Shown one piece after another: positions 1 to 11,600 of a stretch of DNA of 64,000 bases. Origin of the DNA: Caecitellus pseudoparvulus (Eukaryota > Bigyra: Bicosoecida). Location of the stretch: assembly GCA_965644315.1 (NCBI GenBank), contig CBFFRQ010000068.1:558001-622000 (forward strand). Reading direction: 5' to 3'. The position numbers and the translations under genes are program-made. Position 1 is the stretch's first letter; each line of letters starts with the position of its first letter. The notes below the pieces were generated by a model. That model was not told where the DNA came from. It searched no databases and saw nothing but the letters and a program-made list of their open reading frames with translations.

Positions 1-1820
1 GTGCGTTTCCTGCAGATGAGGGTGCCAGCACTGGCTCGAGCACGTGCTTGCTGCCAGCTGGGTGCAGTGCGAGCGCTCGAATGTCGTCTGACGTCAAGCC
101 CGCCACACCGCTGCGAAAGAGCTCCGCCGCGGATCCAGTCCAATGCAGCAGAGCTCCAACAACCCGTGCCCCATGAACTGACACGTAGTTCTCAGGCTTT
201 TCTTCCCCACCCATTGCACCGGGCATGGCCCTGTCCACACTTGCCGAGAGCACCCCTACCCCTGACTTTGCCGCGCCAGAGCCAGCCGCTGCTTCCGAAA
301 CGGCCTGTCCACTGCCTGGGGGAGACGAGCGCGCCCCCCCCAGATCCAGCCACCACCGAACCAGCTCAGTGTGCGAAGATGAATCTTCGTCACTCACTGC
401 AATGTACCGTTTCGCCAGCCTGACCAGTCCAGTCGCAATAGCTGTGCGGGCTCGCGTCGCCACCCCAGGCGAGTCTCCAGCGAGGGTCAACGCAGTCGCG
501 ACTCTCTCGTGCCCTACCTCCAAGGCCTTGTGCAGCAACGGAAGCACGTCGACGAGGACGCCACTCTCAAGGGCGGAGCCTGCGTGTGCAGAGGCAGCGA
601 TCATGTCCGCTGCAGCATGATGGGCAATCCTGTGCGAGAGAATGCCCCCCCAGCGCGATTCGGCGACATCTTCCAGCAGCCAAGGTACAACCAACCGAGG
701 CGCGGCTGCCATGGAAGCTTGAAGCAGCCTGCACCCGACTTCGTCCTTCATCAACTCAAGCATGCGCTCCTCAGCCGTGTCCCCGAATCGGCTCTCTTCT
801 GCACTAGCTTCAGCCGGCTCATCCACGCCCTCAACCTCATCATGCTTACGAGTGAGGATCGCGTTCACAGCAAGAGGCAGCAGGTCTCCTTCCAGCGTGA
901 CATCAAGCTGCGAACTGTTGGAGATAAGCTTGGAGCTGGAGGTCGCAGCTGCTGCCGGGTGCGACAGACGCACGCCAACGTCACTTGCGGCAGCTGCTTG
1001 CACGATGAGCTGCAGCACGGGACCAGCGTTAGAGTCGCATGCAGCAGAGCAGATGTCTTCGGCACTCCATGAGGCCACGTGTCGAATCCAGCCTTCCAAG
1101 TGCTGGCGTGTCTCGCTGCTCCCGGCAAAGCCAGGCGCCTCGCATGCGACCCCTGCAGCCTGCAATTCGCGCATCTCTGCAGCGGAGGACGCAAACGCTG
1201 CTTGGGCACGGGACTTCTTTTTCTTCTTCTTGTGCGCCCTGGCCCCTTCGAAACCGTTGCGGCGCTGCGCCGGAGGCTTCAAGCCGCCGAGAGCAGCCAC
1301 CAAGCTCCGTGCTACGTGCGTTGCGCATGTGTCGAATGCAAAGTCCTGCAAGGCTGCAGTGAGAGAGTCTGAGAGCTTGTAAATGCTTTTCCTGGCTGTG
1401 GCACTCGCGTCCTCCTCGTCTGACTCGCCACCACCCTCAGCCGCAGACCCCAGCCGTGACAGGCAGGTCTGCAGAACATGCGAGCCAAAGCGATCACAGC
1501 TCACAAACGGCAGGTAATCAGCTAAGGAAGCTGCAAATGTCGCGACAGACAGGATCGGCGCCTGAGATAGCACGTTCTCCACCAGGTAGCTGCACTTCTT
1601 GCTTGTGGCAGCACTGGCCTCCCTTCCCAACAGCTCCTCCAGCACACGGCGTGTCAAGATGTGCCGCTGCTCTGCATCCGCATCTCGCAAGGGCAGTTCC
1701 AGCTGCCGAAGGTACTCAACTGCAGAGTCGTCAAGCTTTCTTGGCTTCCTGTACTCGGAAAATGCGCAAGTGCAGCAAGAATACGACGGGTATACCCGCA
1801 CCTCCGCACCTGAACTCCAT
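1..1820 (-). CDS. NOP9: NOP9-like Pumilio-repeat nucleolar protein (3' end outside window)
   Basis: Nop9 proteins are PUF-repeat RNA-binding factors that act in the nucleolus on pre-18S rRNA during small-subunit assembly. The minus-strand frame is open from 1748 to the left edge. It carries degenerate PUF helices of the Nop9 kind, e.g. DRFGSHVLQTCL early, AFDTCATHVARSL, then a late repeat HPAGSKHVLEPVL close to the edge, and a KKKKKSR basic patch. The start is reconstructed: ATG at 1820, an 11-nt first coding exon (1820-1810), a 61-nt intron (1749-1809, GTGCGG...TACAG), then exon 2. Splicing gives MEFRKPRKLDDSAVEYLRQL, joining the frames exactly; without it the exon-1 frame hits a stop at once. 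About 585 residues are visible; the usual family length is 600-700, so little is missing. Family assignment is by motif pattern and domain spacing; another divergent PUF protein is possible. Confidence 0.7.
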
Positions 1821-2115
1821 GACCAATTTCCGCACAGCTGCTCAACTATACAATCAAATCGTGGGGCTCCGGGAACTCAATTCAGGAAGAAAGGTTACAG
1901 GCATTCAGCATGACAAGAAAAATCCAATTGTTGGTGCCTGTTTTAGTGGGTGTTGTCAATTTGTGTGGGCCATGGGAGTCCAGTTCGACAAGTTCCGGGT
2001 ATGACACGGGTTGTCCCTGGTGCAAAACCTGAGCCGAAGGAGCTGGCGACCAACAAAGCCTCACATTGCGCAATGAATTGAAATCACACATATTTTCAAC
2101 TAGCCAGACCTTCAT

Positions 2116-5100
2116 TCACTCTGCCGGAGCTACGGATCGGTCCGCCCGACGGAGCCCAGCCGATCGAGATGGTGCGAAAGCAGTGCGTTCTGGGCCCCGA
2201 CCTCGAGAAGGACGCTGCGACGCGGGGGACGCCCGAGAGCTTCCAGGTCGAAGGGCAAGCTGCACTTGAGAAGCGTGCACCAATGGGTTCACGCCACTGA
2301 AACTCTTGACCGGCTTCGGTGTTTGTGGAAGAGATACTCCGTGCCGCCGCAAAACCTTGCCCGCCTTCTTAGACGCGGACGGCATCGCGTACCGCACGAT
2401 CCCGACCACATACGCCAAGCATAGCACCACAGCAGCCACTAAAATTGCAACAACGACAGACACCTCACGCAGGCTAATCCCGATGTTCACCGCGTTCTGC
2501 GCACTCGTGTCCTCCGCTGCCAACAACGCTCCAGGTGCATCACGCAGACCACCTCCCTCGACGCCCACCACCATGCTCTCGCGCACCATCGTCACACCCC
2601 CCACACGACCCACAAACGTCTCATTCCACCCCAACGCCGACATCCCACTGCTCACACTCACGTTCGAAGCGTAGTCAAACGCTGCCGCCGCGTCCACAGC
2701 TGGCAAGTACCGAGTCCACACACCAGACGCAGCTGCAGCCGTGCCGTTCAGCGCCTGCATCGCTGCAGCCCCCAGCTCACGGGCGCCCTCATGCAGCCAG
2801 ATGTTCACGGGGAACTGGTCTGCTGTCGTCTCTTGCGCCGTGCTGAACTCGCGCGCTGTCCCTGCCTGCACCTCCGTCGACAGCAGCGAGTCAAACTGCT
2901 GCTGGCTGGACAGGTACAGCAGCCCCATCAAGCAGAAGGCCGACACGCCCAGCGACGCCGTCTCCAACGAGTTCGCCACCGCGTACGAGAACGGACGCAC
3001 TGTCAAGTGCATCATCAACGACACACACAGCAACGCCAGCCCGATGTGCGCCTGCAGGAACCCGTTGCTCATGAACACCGACAGGAACGCAAACGACACC
3101 TTGCGAGCCAACACCACCCCCTCCCACAGGTACACACGCCCCTGCAGCCGGTACCCCGCATACAGCATCGCGTACGTGTCCCGCATGGACGGATCGGCCA
3201 GCTGGGACCGGCGGCGGTACAGCAAGTACAGCGCCGATGCGGGAATGCCCACCAGGTACACCACCACAGCCACCAGCGCTGTCGCCCACACCGCCGTGTA
3301 CTGCGGGTCAGATGTGGACACGGCGAAGTCCCCCGTCAGGTACGTCTCCCCGCCGATCACGTCACCGTAGGTGTTGAACACCATCAGCACCTGCCGCATG
3401 ATGCCAGGGTACAGGATGAAGAGCAAGGCCGTGGACACACCGATGCTGGTGCTGGCGTACGAGGCAGCTGAGGTCGAGGCTGTCGAGCGCTGGGTCTGAC
3501 TGGAAGGTGAGCCGACCACGGCCCCGCTCACATGTGACCTTGATGCCGCCCCCCTTTGATGCCGCCCTCGGACCAGCGGGTTGGACACAACAGGCATGTC
3601 TCGGGACTCACCGCGTAACCTTGAGGTGTGCTTGGCCTCCCCAGGCTCCCCAGGCTCGGCATCCACACCTGCGCTGCCCTGGCCTGCACGTGCTGCAGGA
3701 CCACGCGTGACAGCCAGTGGGTTACACTTGCTGGTGAGAGACCGGCCCAGGCGGCGATCAATGGCGGCAAAGGGCCGGCCACCATCACCCTCAGCCTCAT
3801 TCCCACCCCCACCACGGTGACAGCACACACATGCAGCGGACCCAAACTTCACAGCATACAGCAGCCACAGTGCCACAGCTGGCAACAGCAGGGCCAAGGG
3901 CGGCAGCGCCATGGTGGCCCAGAAGCGACCAAAGAAGCTCAGGCCACTCGCGCACTGCACCGGGAACAAGGACAGGTTCAGGCCCTCTGCGGAGCTGGTC
4001 ACGGAGAACAGACTCACCACCACAGCAGGTCGAGGCAGATTGAAGGCTGCGATGGACGTCAGCACCTGCACAGTGTTCAGCGCCACACGAATCAGCACCA
4101 ACGTCACAGCCTTGCCACCCTTCAACGTCCGCATCCGCTCCAACACACGTGGGTCGTGCCGCCACGCATCCTCGTCAGAGTACACCGGCGGCGGCAAGCC
4201 CTGCAGCTGGTCATACTGCCGCAGCTGACGTGCCACCTTGCGACTCTGCTTCCGGAACGGACTGCTGCTCACGTTGTTCGCCACAAACGCCCCCACTGCC
4301 AGCAGGATCAAGGCCGTCACACCCAAGTTCGCGCCCATGGACCAACACTTGAAACACTGCTCACCTGACCCCGCATATCCCTCAGCACACACCGCACACA
4401 GCGGACCTGCATACCCCTCAGCACACAGCTCCTGCTCTGCCACCTCCTCCGACCCGCTGCTGCTGTCCACCCCACCACCTGACGGCGCCACCACGCCGCC
4501 TTCCTTGCTCCGGTACACGTCGCCCCCCGCCACCAGCTCAGACACCACCACACATGCCTGGCGGTTCAGGCAGGAGTAGAAGCGGTCCCCGCTCTGCACA
4601 TCCCGCATGTCCACTGCCGGGTCAGGGAAGAACCCCTTCCGCACATACAACAGTCCGTTGTCGCAGATGGTGTTGCCTGGGCACTTGCGACAAGCGGCTG
4701 ACCCAGGGTACGAGAACTCCTCAGCCGCACATGGACCGCACTCAGCCTGGCCCCCACCACTGACATACCCCGGCAAGCACGGCTGGCAAGCCGTCACAGA
4801 CACGCCACCTGCCGCGCCCTGCACCACACCGCCCTCCACAGGCTCATACCCCACCTGGCACTCACACCGCAGCCCATCCCCCGTCACCTGTGTCCCACGC
4901 CCGCGACATGCCGCACGCTGCACCACGATCACCACCTCACCCGCACCCCCACCATCCACACCCACACCGCCCCCCACCCCCCACGGCACGCTCACACTCA
5001 CACGCAGCATGCCCGTCGATGGCGGCTGCACCTGCACCACATGCGTCGACCCCGCCACGCCACCACACTGCTGCTGCACAGCGCCTGCGTCGCTGCTCAC

Positions 5101-8046
5101 CATGACAGGCAAGGACCGCCACCCCCCCTCCACACGTGGCACGACCCCCACTGCCCTGCCCTGCCCATCAGCCAGGAAGGCTCCCTCCACCTCCACCTGC
5201 CCCAGGCCCAGTGGCGACGCCACACCCACCACATCCCGCAACGACACACACACCACAGGCTGCACATCTGCCGACACCACAGTGCGCGGCACCGTGGCAG
5301 ATGACGCCCACGGCGACAGTGCGCCATACACTGGCAGCCCCGTGATGTTCACTGACTGGGCGTCCTGCCCCACATGCTGGGTGGAGTTGGGATCAGGCGC
5401 CCCCCGCGTGCGCAGCGTCAGCTGGGCCGTGTTGGACTCCGGCGCAGCATCCAGTGCCGCCACACCCAGACCTGGCACCTGAGCACCACTCAATGCGCCC
5501 GTGCCCCCGTACCGTGCCGTCAGCCACAACGGCACAGGCGCAGCACGCGCCGCGATGGAGGCTGGCACACTGCCCGCCGCCAGCCACGACCCATCACCCC
5601 CCCCCTGCCCAGACACGCCCACACTCAGCTCCTGCGCCCGCTGAGAGTCCATGGTGTACAGCTGCAGCGGCAGCACCGACCTGGCCATGGGCGCCAGCTC
5701 CACAGCGCCGTCTGCCATGCACAGGAAGGCGCCCGTGGACCGGAAGAACACGCTGAAGCTCTGCACGACCCCGCCAGGCGGAGTGGAGCTGTACACGTGC
5801 AGCGGCACACGGTACGCGTTGACGTCATCAGGCACGATGGCAGTGGGGCCCCGCACCAGCAGCTCCATGGACTCCCCCGCACCCACCGTCAGTGCGCTGC
5901 TCAGCCGCCGCCCAACCACTGTGCCCTGCAGCGTCAACACCTCCAGCAGCTCAGTCTGCGTCACCGCACCCAGACCAGCACCCACGGGCTCTGCCACACC
6001 CACCACCACACTCACATTGCTGTCAGCCTCCTCCCCGCTGTTCTCAATGCGCAGCGGCACCGCAGAGTCGCGCACAGAGCCCTTCGCAGACACCATGTTC
6101 ACCTCCCCTGACTCCACCAACGCCACCGCCAGCACCTGCGGCCCAGTCACCTCCACATACACGGCCATACTCGCGCTCGACGGCAGCCCCGTCAGCACGT
6201 CCTCCTCCACACTGAACACCACACTGCCACTGTGCACACCCCGGGCCAAGCCACCCGTGGACACCCGCAGCGTCACCACGTCCGGCACCTGCACACGGGG
6301 GTCGCCGTACGTCACATTGCCCACATGCTGCAGCCACGACGTGTTGGTGGACACGGTGAAGGCGTACTCGTGGCACTGCACAAGCACTGTGATGTCTGTG
6401 GTGGCAGGGTGTGCAATTCGCAGGGAGACGGTGTCGTTGAGGGCGCGCACTGCACCGGGGATGCGGTTGGGGGACACGGAAGGCGTGATAGATGGAGTGG
6501 CAGTGGGTGACGGTGTAGTTGATGGAGTTGTCGTAACGCTAGGTGTCCCAGACACAGATGGTGTGACGCTGGGCGTCGCTGTGTTGCTTGGAGTGGGCGT
6601 CACGGTGCTGGTCGCAGATGGCGATGCTGACACACATGCCCCGATGCTGTCTCGCGGCAGGTTGCTCCCACGGTTGTTCGGGCAAGAGAGGCATGATGTG
6701 CGCCCGGCGTTAGGTTGGTACTCCGTGTCCTCGCACTCCGCGCACTCTACGCTGCTCACTCCGTACCTGCCTGCCGCGCAAGCACCACAAGTAGTCTGCC
6801 CCGTGGCAGTGGGAGCAGTTGCATACCCCAGCACACAGTCCAGGCATGCTGTCTCCGCTGTGACGTTTGTGAAGCGGCCTGCGACACACTCTAAGCAAGC
6901 TGATTCTCTGGTTGATGCTCCATACCGCCCCGCCTCGCACTCCGTACATGCTGTCGCTGCCCCCGTCGAGTACTCGCCAGCACTGCACACATCACACGCT
7001 GTCGCCTGTGTGGAGCTCATGAACTCGCCAGGCGGGCAGGCTAAACACGCTGACAGGCTGCTGCTGGGCCCGTACCGCCCAGCGTCACAAGGAGTACACG
7101 CACCAGCCCCAGGAGCTGCAGAGTGGAAGCCAGGGCCACATGCGGTGCACGTGGCAGGAGACACGGCGGCAGTGTGTGGTGATGCAGTGCCTGGTGCGCA
7201 CAGGTGGCAGAAGGAAGAGCCTTGCGAGGCTTGGTAGGTGCCGGGACCACATTGGGTGCATCCTGACAGGCCCACGATTTCAGCATGCAAGCCAGGTAAA
7301 CACACATCGCACGAAGACTGTTGCGCGGAGCTTTGGTATTTGCCCTTTGGACACTCAGTGCAGCTGCTTTGTGAGTGCGAGGAAGCCCTCCCAGCTGAGC
7401 AGGCTTGGCAAGTACTGTGTGCACCTCCGTCGCTTGGGGAAAAGAGCCCAGGCTGACAGGCTTCACATTGCAAAGATCCTGGCTGCCCTTGCCACAATCC
7501 CCCATTGCAGTTCTTGCACCCAGCCCTTCCTGTTTGATCTTGGTACTTGCCTCTTACGCATGCCTTGCAACCCTGGCGCCCCTTGTTGTCTTGAAACTTT
7601 CCAGCGCTGCAGTCCTTGCAATCTGATTTCCCTGCTTGGTCTTGAAACTTTCCCAGGGGGCATTTTTTGCAGCCCCCAGCTCCTCTGTTGTCTTGAAAGT
7701 CCCCCTGTGCAGTTCGAGCGGCACTGTGTGCGACGGTGCAAGGCAAACAGGCAGGATTTGGTCGCACCTTGTCGCATGCCTTGCAATTGTTGCGGTTATG
7801 GTTCTTCTTGTTCTGATAGCGCCCCTTACTGCACTTTGGGCAGTTGTTTCCAGCCTTGTACCGACCCCTGCCGCATTGGCCCAACGATCTAGCAGCCACA
7901 CCACCACCAAGGCTGGGTTGAAGTTCATCAAGAACCAAGCCTTCCTCCTGAGATTCAGCAGTTCCAAAGGGGATTCCAAGTTGAAAGAGCACCAAGAAGA
8001 GCAGGACTGGTGCGAAACTGAGCGTCAATGAGGGACGGCGCACCAT
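2116..8046 (-). CDS. Giant Cys-rich (GCC2/GCC3-like) multi-pass membrane protein, copy 1
   Basis: About 1955 aa. I start it at ATG 8046, which opens a clear signal peptide (hydrophobic LTLSFAPVLLFLVLFQLG). The frame stays open upstream to 8184 but that stretch looks like leader. Then come ~20 ephrin-receptor-like GCC2/GCC3 repeats (CxxC...G.(Y/F)Q spacing), a Thr/Pro/Ser/Val-rich mucin-like linker near 6480-6640, a long extracellular beta-rich region, a few EGF-like Cys-rich turns, and roughly nine hydrophobic segments towards the C-terminus with a basic cytoplasmic tail. The topology suggests a surface sensor, adhesin or channel; function unknown. A 63-nt intron (7705-7767, GTGCGA...CACAG) has no stop and is a multiple of three, so it reads through as 21 false residues lacking the repeat pattern. 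Removing it restores CKACDKGDFQD. Exon 1 is 279 nt, exactly as in copy 2 next door, with the intron at the same repeat position. Residues encoded by 2482-7260 are almost identical to copy 2. Confidence 0.8.
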   Translation of the reverse strand: MVRRPSLTLSFAPVLLFLVLFQLGIPFGTAESQEEGLVLDELQPSLGGGVAARSLGQCGRGRYKAGNNCPKCSKGRYQNKKNHNRNNCKACDKVRPNPACLPCTVAHSAARTAQGDFQDNRGAGGCKKCPLGKFQDQAGKSDCKDCSAGKFQDNKGRQGCKACVRGKYQDQTGRAGCKNCNGGLWQGQPGSLQCEACQPGLFSPSDGGAHSTCQACSAGRASSHSQSSCTECPKGKYQSSAQQSSCDVCLPGLHAEIVGLSGCTQCGPGTYQASQGSSFCHLCAPGTASPHTAAVSPATCTACGPGFHSAAPGAGACTPCDAGRYGPSSSLSACLACPPGEFMSSTQATACDVCSAGEYSTGAATACTECEAGRYGASTRESACLECVAGRFTNVTAETACLDCVLGYATAPTATGQTTCGACAAGRYGVSSVECAECEDTEYQPNAGRTSCLSCPNNRGSNLPRDSIGACVSASPSATSTVTPTPSNTATPSVTPSVSGTPSVTTTPSTTPSPTATPSITPSVSPNRIPGAVRALNDTVSLRIAHPATTDITVLVQCHEYAFTVSTNTSWLQHVGNVTYGDPRVQVPDVVTLRVSTGGLARGVHSGSVVFSVEEDVLTGLPSSASMAVYVEVTGPQVLAVALVESGEVNMVSAKGSVRDSAVPLRIENSGEEADSNVSVVVGVAEPVGAGLGAVTQTELLEVLTLQGTVVGRRLSSALTVGAGESMELLVRGPTAIVPDDVNAYRVPLHVYSSTPPGGVVQSFSVFFRSTGAFLCMADGAVELAPMARSVLPLQLYTMDSQRAQELSVGVSGQGGGDGSWLAAGSVPASIAARAAPVPLWLTARYGGTGALSGAQVPGLGVAALDAAPESNTAQLTLRTRGAPDPNSTQHVGQDAQSVNITGLPVYGALSPWASSATVPRTVVSADVQPVVCVSLRDVVGVASPLGLGQVEVEGAFLADGQGRAVGVVPRVEGGWRSLPVMVSSDAGAVQQQCGGVAGSTHVVQVQPPSTGMLRVSVSVPWGVGGGVGVDGGGAGEVVIVVQRAACRGRGTQVTGDGLRCECQVGYEPVEGGVVQGAAGGVSVTACQPCLPGYVSGGGQAECGPCAAEEFSYPGSAACRKCPGNTICDNGLLYVRKGFFPDPAVDMRDVQSGDRFYSCLNRQACVVVSELVAGGDVYRSKEGGVVAPSGGGVDSSSGSEEVAEQELCAEGYAGPLCAVCAEGYAGSGEQCFKCWSMGANLGVTALILLAVGAFVANNVSSSPFRKQSRKVARQLRQYDQLQGLPPPVYSDEDAWRHDPRVLERMRTLKGGKAVTLVLIRVALNTVQVLTSIAAFNLPRPAVVVSLFSVTSSAEGLNLSLFPVQCASGLSFFGRFWATMALPPLALLLPAVALWLLYAVKFGSAACVCCHRGGGGNEAEGDGGRPFAAIDRRLGRSLTSKCNPLAVTRGPAARAGQGSAGVDAEPGEPGEAKHTSRLRGESRDMPVVSNPLVRGRHQRGAASRSHVSGAVVGSPSSQTQRSTASTSAASYASTSIGVSTALLFILYPGIMRQVLMVFNTYGDVIGGETYLTGDFAVSTSDPQYTAVWATALVAVVVYLVGIPASALYLLYRRRSQLADPSMRDTYAMLYAGYRLQGRVYLWEGVVLARKVSFAFLSVFMSNGFLQAHIGLALLCVSLMMHLTVRPFSYAVANSLETASLGVSAFCLMGLLYLSSQQQFDSLLSTEVQAGTAREFSTAQETTADQFPVNIWLHEGARELGAAAMQALNGTAAAASGVWTRYLPAVDAAAAFDYASNVSVSSGMSALGWNETFVGRVGGVTMVRESMVVGVEGGGLRDAPGALLAAEDTSAQNAVNIGISLREVSVVVAILVAAVVLCLAYVVGIVRYAMPSASKKAGKVLRRHGVSLPQTPKPVKSFSGVNPLVHASQVQLALRPGSSRASPASQRPSRGRGPERTAFAPSRSAGLRRADRSVAPAE
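2482..7260 (-). repeat. Near-identical tract shared with 8971-13782 (copy A)
   Basis: From the last membrane segment back to the repeat reading CTQCGPGTYQ, the two giant genes match almost base for base. The coordinate offset is 6489 at the 3' end and 6522 at the 5' end; the 33-bp difference comes from the Thr/Pro linker. Outside the tract the paralogues are clearly different, including both tails and the upstream Cys repeats. The sharp edges suggest gene conversion or a recent partial duplication. Confidence 0.9.
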
Positions 8047-8619
8047 GGTCGAGGTAGGCCAGGGATGGGAAGTGCAGTGCACCAGCACCACGCGCAGTCG
8101 TTGTCGAACGCCTTGCAACGAGAGACTGTTCAGCGAGCTAGCAGGGCGGTGGATTAAAATACCTTGCAATCGTATGTAGATCACTTGATCTCCCGCCCTG
8201 ATCTCTCTCCCCCCGACACACCCACTTCAGCCTTTCGTCAGAGCCACAACGACGCACGCTGGTCCAAGCTTTGGAGCGGAGCTGGGCCTCACGAGGCAGA
8301 TTTTCCTCAGCCACCCTTGCCTCAGAAAAGCGCTCCGAAATGAAGATGCTCTGTTTTGGGGTAAAGGGTTTAGAACTTTTGCCACAGTGAAAAACCACAG
8401 GTGGGCCCCTTTTCTCCTTTGACATAGGCAGTGCACGTCTGTGTACCTCCATCTCATGGAGCACTTTGCTGACAAAGGAACAAAACAGTAAATTCAGCCC
8501 GCGGTACCAGTCCCAAAGAACTTTAACGTATTCAGCTTGTCCGCACTTTGGCTCGGAGGGCGGCCATGTGGAGGCTTCAGGAGCTGGACCTTGAGCAACC
8601 ATGTAAAGAACTGCCCTCA
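8047..8619. other. Intergenic: promoter side of copy 1, 3' side of copy 2
   Basis: No gene seen. On the minus strand an AT-rich TATTTTAA lies about 105 nt before the copy 1 start and could act as a TATA-like element; this is weak. The stretch is noticeably less GC-rich than the flanking coding sequence. Confidence 0.4.
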
Positions 8620-11600
8620 TCACGCCTTCTTCGCAAGGTGGGCGCTTCGTGACGAGGACTGAGAGGGAACGAAGGCCTGGCGGCGGACTTGCAAGCGACG
8701 AGCTCGCAAAACTGAGGAGCGGACAGCACCAGATTTCGGCATCACCTTGAGATTCAATGCTGGTAAACTTGAGCGTTGACGCTCAGATGCCGGGACAGCC
8801 TTTGCAGAGTGATCAGCGGTGGCTCGGGAGCGCAACTTCAGGACCTTACCTGCCTTCTTGGATGCAGACGGCACTGCATACCGAACCATCGAAAAAATGT
8901 AGGCCAGCAAAAGAAATACAGCTGCGATCACCATGAGAATGACCACTCCGATCTCCCGTGCACTCGCATTGATGTTCACCGCGTCCTGCGCACTCGTGTC
9001 CTCCGCTGCCAACAACGCTCCAGGTGCATCACGCAGACCACCTCCCTCGACGCCCACCACCATGCTCTCGCGCACCATCGTCACACCCCCCACACGACCC
9101 ACAAACGTCTCATTCCACCCCAACGCCGACATCCCACTGCTCACACTCACGTTCGAAGCGTAGTCAAACGCTGCCGCCGCGTCCACAGCTGGCAAGTACC
9201 GAGTCCACACACCAGACGCAGCTGCAGCCGTGCCGTTCAGCGCCTGCATCGCTGCAGCCCCCAGCTCACGGGCGCCCTCATGCAGCCAGATGTTCACAGG
9301 GAACTGGTCTGCTGTCGTCTCCTGCGCCGTGCTGAACTCGCGCGCTGTCCCGGCCTGCACCTCCGTCGACAGCAGCGAGTCAAACTGCTGCTGGCTGGAC
9401 AGGTACAGCAGCCCCATCAAGCAAAAGGCCGACACGCCCAGCGACGCCGTCTCCAACGAGTTCGCCACCGCGTACGAGAACGGACGCACTGTCAAGTGCA
9501 TCATCAACGACACACACAGCAACGCCAGCCCGATGTGCGCCTGCAGGAACCCGTTGCTCATGAACACCGACAGGAACGCAAACGACACCTTGCGAGCCAA
9601 CACCACCCCCTCCCACAGGTACACACGCCCCTGCAGCCGGTACCCCGCATACAGCATCGCGTACGTGTCCCGCATGGACGGATCAGCCAGCTGGGACCGG
9701 CGGCGGTACAGCAAGTACAGCGCCGATGCGGGGATGCCCACCAGGTACACCACCACAGCCACCAGCGCTGTCGCCCACACCGCCGTGTACTGCGGGTCAG
9801 ATGTGGACACGGCAAAGTCCCCCGTCAGGTACGTCTCCCCGCCGATCACGTCGCCGTAGGTGTTGAACACCATTAGCACCTGCCGCATGATGCCAGGGTA
9901 CAGGATGAAGAGCAGGGCCGTGGACACACCAATGCTGGTGCTGGCATACGAGGCAGCTGCGGCCGAGGCTGTCGAGCGCTGGGCCTGACTGGAAGGCGTG
10001 CCGACCACGCCCCCGCTCACAGGTGACCTTGATGCCGCCCCCCTTTGACCCCGCCCTCGGACCAGCGGGTTGGACACAACAGGCATGTCTCGGGACTCAC
10101 CGCGTAACCTTGAGGTGTGCTTGGCCTCCCCAGGCTCCCCAGGCTCGGCATCCACACCTGCGCTGCCCTGGCCTGCACATGCAGCAGGACCACGCGTGAC
10201 AGCCAGTGGGTTACGCTTGCTGGTGAAAGACCGGCCCAGGCGGCGATCAATGGCGGCAAAGGGCCGGCCACCTTCACCCTCAGCCTCTTTCCCACCCTCA
10301 CCACGGCGACAGCATACACACGCAGCGGACCCAAACTTCACAGCATACAGCAGCCACAGTGCCACAGCTGGCAACAGCAGGGCCAAGGGCGGCAGCGCCA
10401 TGGTGGCCCAGAAGCGACCAAAGAAGCTCAGGCCACTTGCGCACTGCACCGGGAACAAGGACAGGTTCAGGCCCTCTGCGGAGCTGGTCACGGAGAACAG
10501 ACTCACCACCACAGCAGGTCGAGGCAGATTGAAAGCTGCGATGGACGTCAGTACCTGCACAGTATTCAGCGCCACACGAATCAGCACCAACGTCACAGCC
10601 TTGCCACCCTTCAACGTCCGCATCCGCTCCAACACACGTGGGTCGTGCCGCCACGCATCCTCGTCAGAGTACACCGGCGGCGGCAAGCCCTGCAGCTGGT
10701 CATACTGCCGCAGCTGACGTGCCACCTTGCGACTCTGCTTCCGGAACGGACTGCTACTCACGTTGTTCGCCACAAACGCCCCCACTGCCAGCAGGATCAA
10801 GGCCGTCACACCCAAGTTCGCGCCCATGGACCAACACTTGAAACACTGCTCACCTGACCCCGCATACCCCTCAGCACACACCGCGCACAACGGACCCGCA
10901 TACCCCTCAGCACACAGCTCCTGCTCTGTCACCTCCTCCGACCCGCTGCTGCTGTCCGCGACACCACCTGACGGCGCCACCACGCCGCCTTCCTTGCTCC
11001 GGTACACGTCGCCCCCCGCCACCAGCTCAGACACCACCACACATGCCTGGCGGTTCAGGCAGGAGTAGAAGCGGTCCCCGCTCTGCACATCCCGCATGTC
11101 CACTGCCGGGTCAGGGAAGAACCCCTTCCGCACATACAACAGTCCGTTGTCGCACACCACGCCATCCCCTGGGCACTTGCGACAAGCGGCTGACCCAGGG
11201 TACGAGAACTCCTCAGCCGCACATGGACCGCACTCAGCCTGACCTCCACCACTGACATACCCCGGCAAGCACGGCTGGCAAGCCGTCACAGACACGCCAC
11301 CTGCCGCGCCCTGCACCACACCGCCCTCCACAGGCTCATACCCCACCTGGCACTCACACCGCAGCCCATCCCCCGTCACCTGTGTCCCACGCCCACGACA
11401 TGCCGCACGCTGCACCACGATCACCACCTCACCCGCACCCCCACCATCCACACCCACACCGCCCCCCACCCCCCACGGCACGCTCACACTCACACGCAGC
11501 ATGCCCGTCGATGGCGGCTGCACCTGCACCACATGCGTCGACCCCACCACGCCGCCACACTGCTGCTGCACAGCGCCTGCGTCGCTGCTCACCATGACAG

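Noticed and set aside
5651-7237. 528-codon plus-strand open frame, with a 538-codon twin at 12143-13759
   Set aside because: Antisense to the giant membrane protein genes; its Thr/Ser/Pro composition is the mirror of Cys-repeat and Thr/Pro codons, and it is duplicated only because the sense gene is.
8047-8184. Upstream extension of giant protein copy 1 to 8184
   Set aside because: The extra 46 residues precede a clean signal peptide that begins at ATG 8046, so they are more likely 5' leader.
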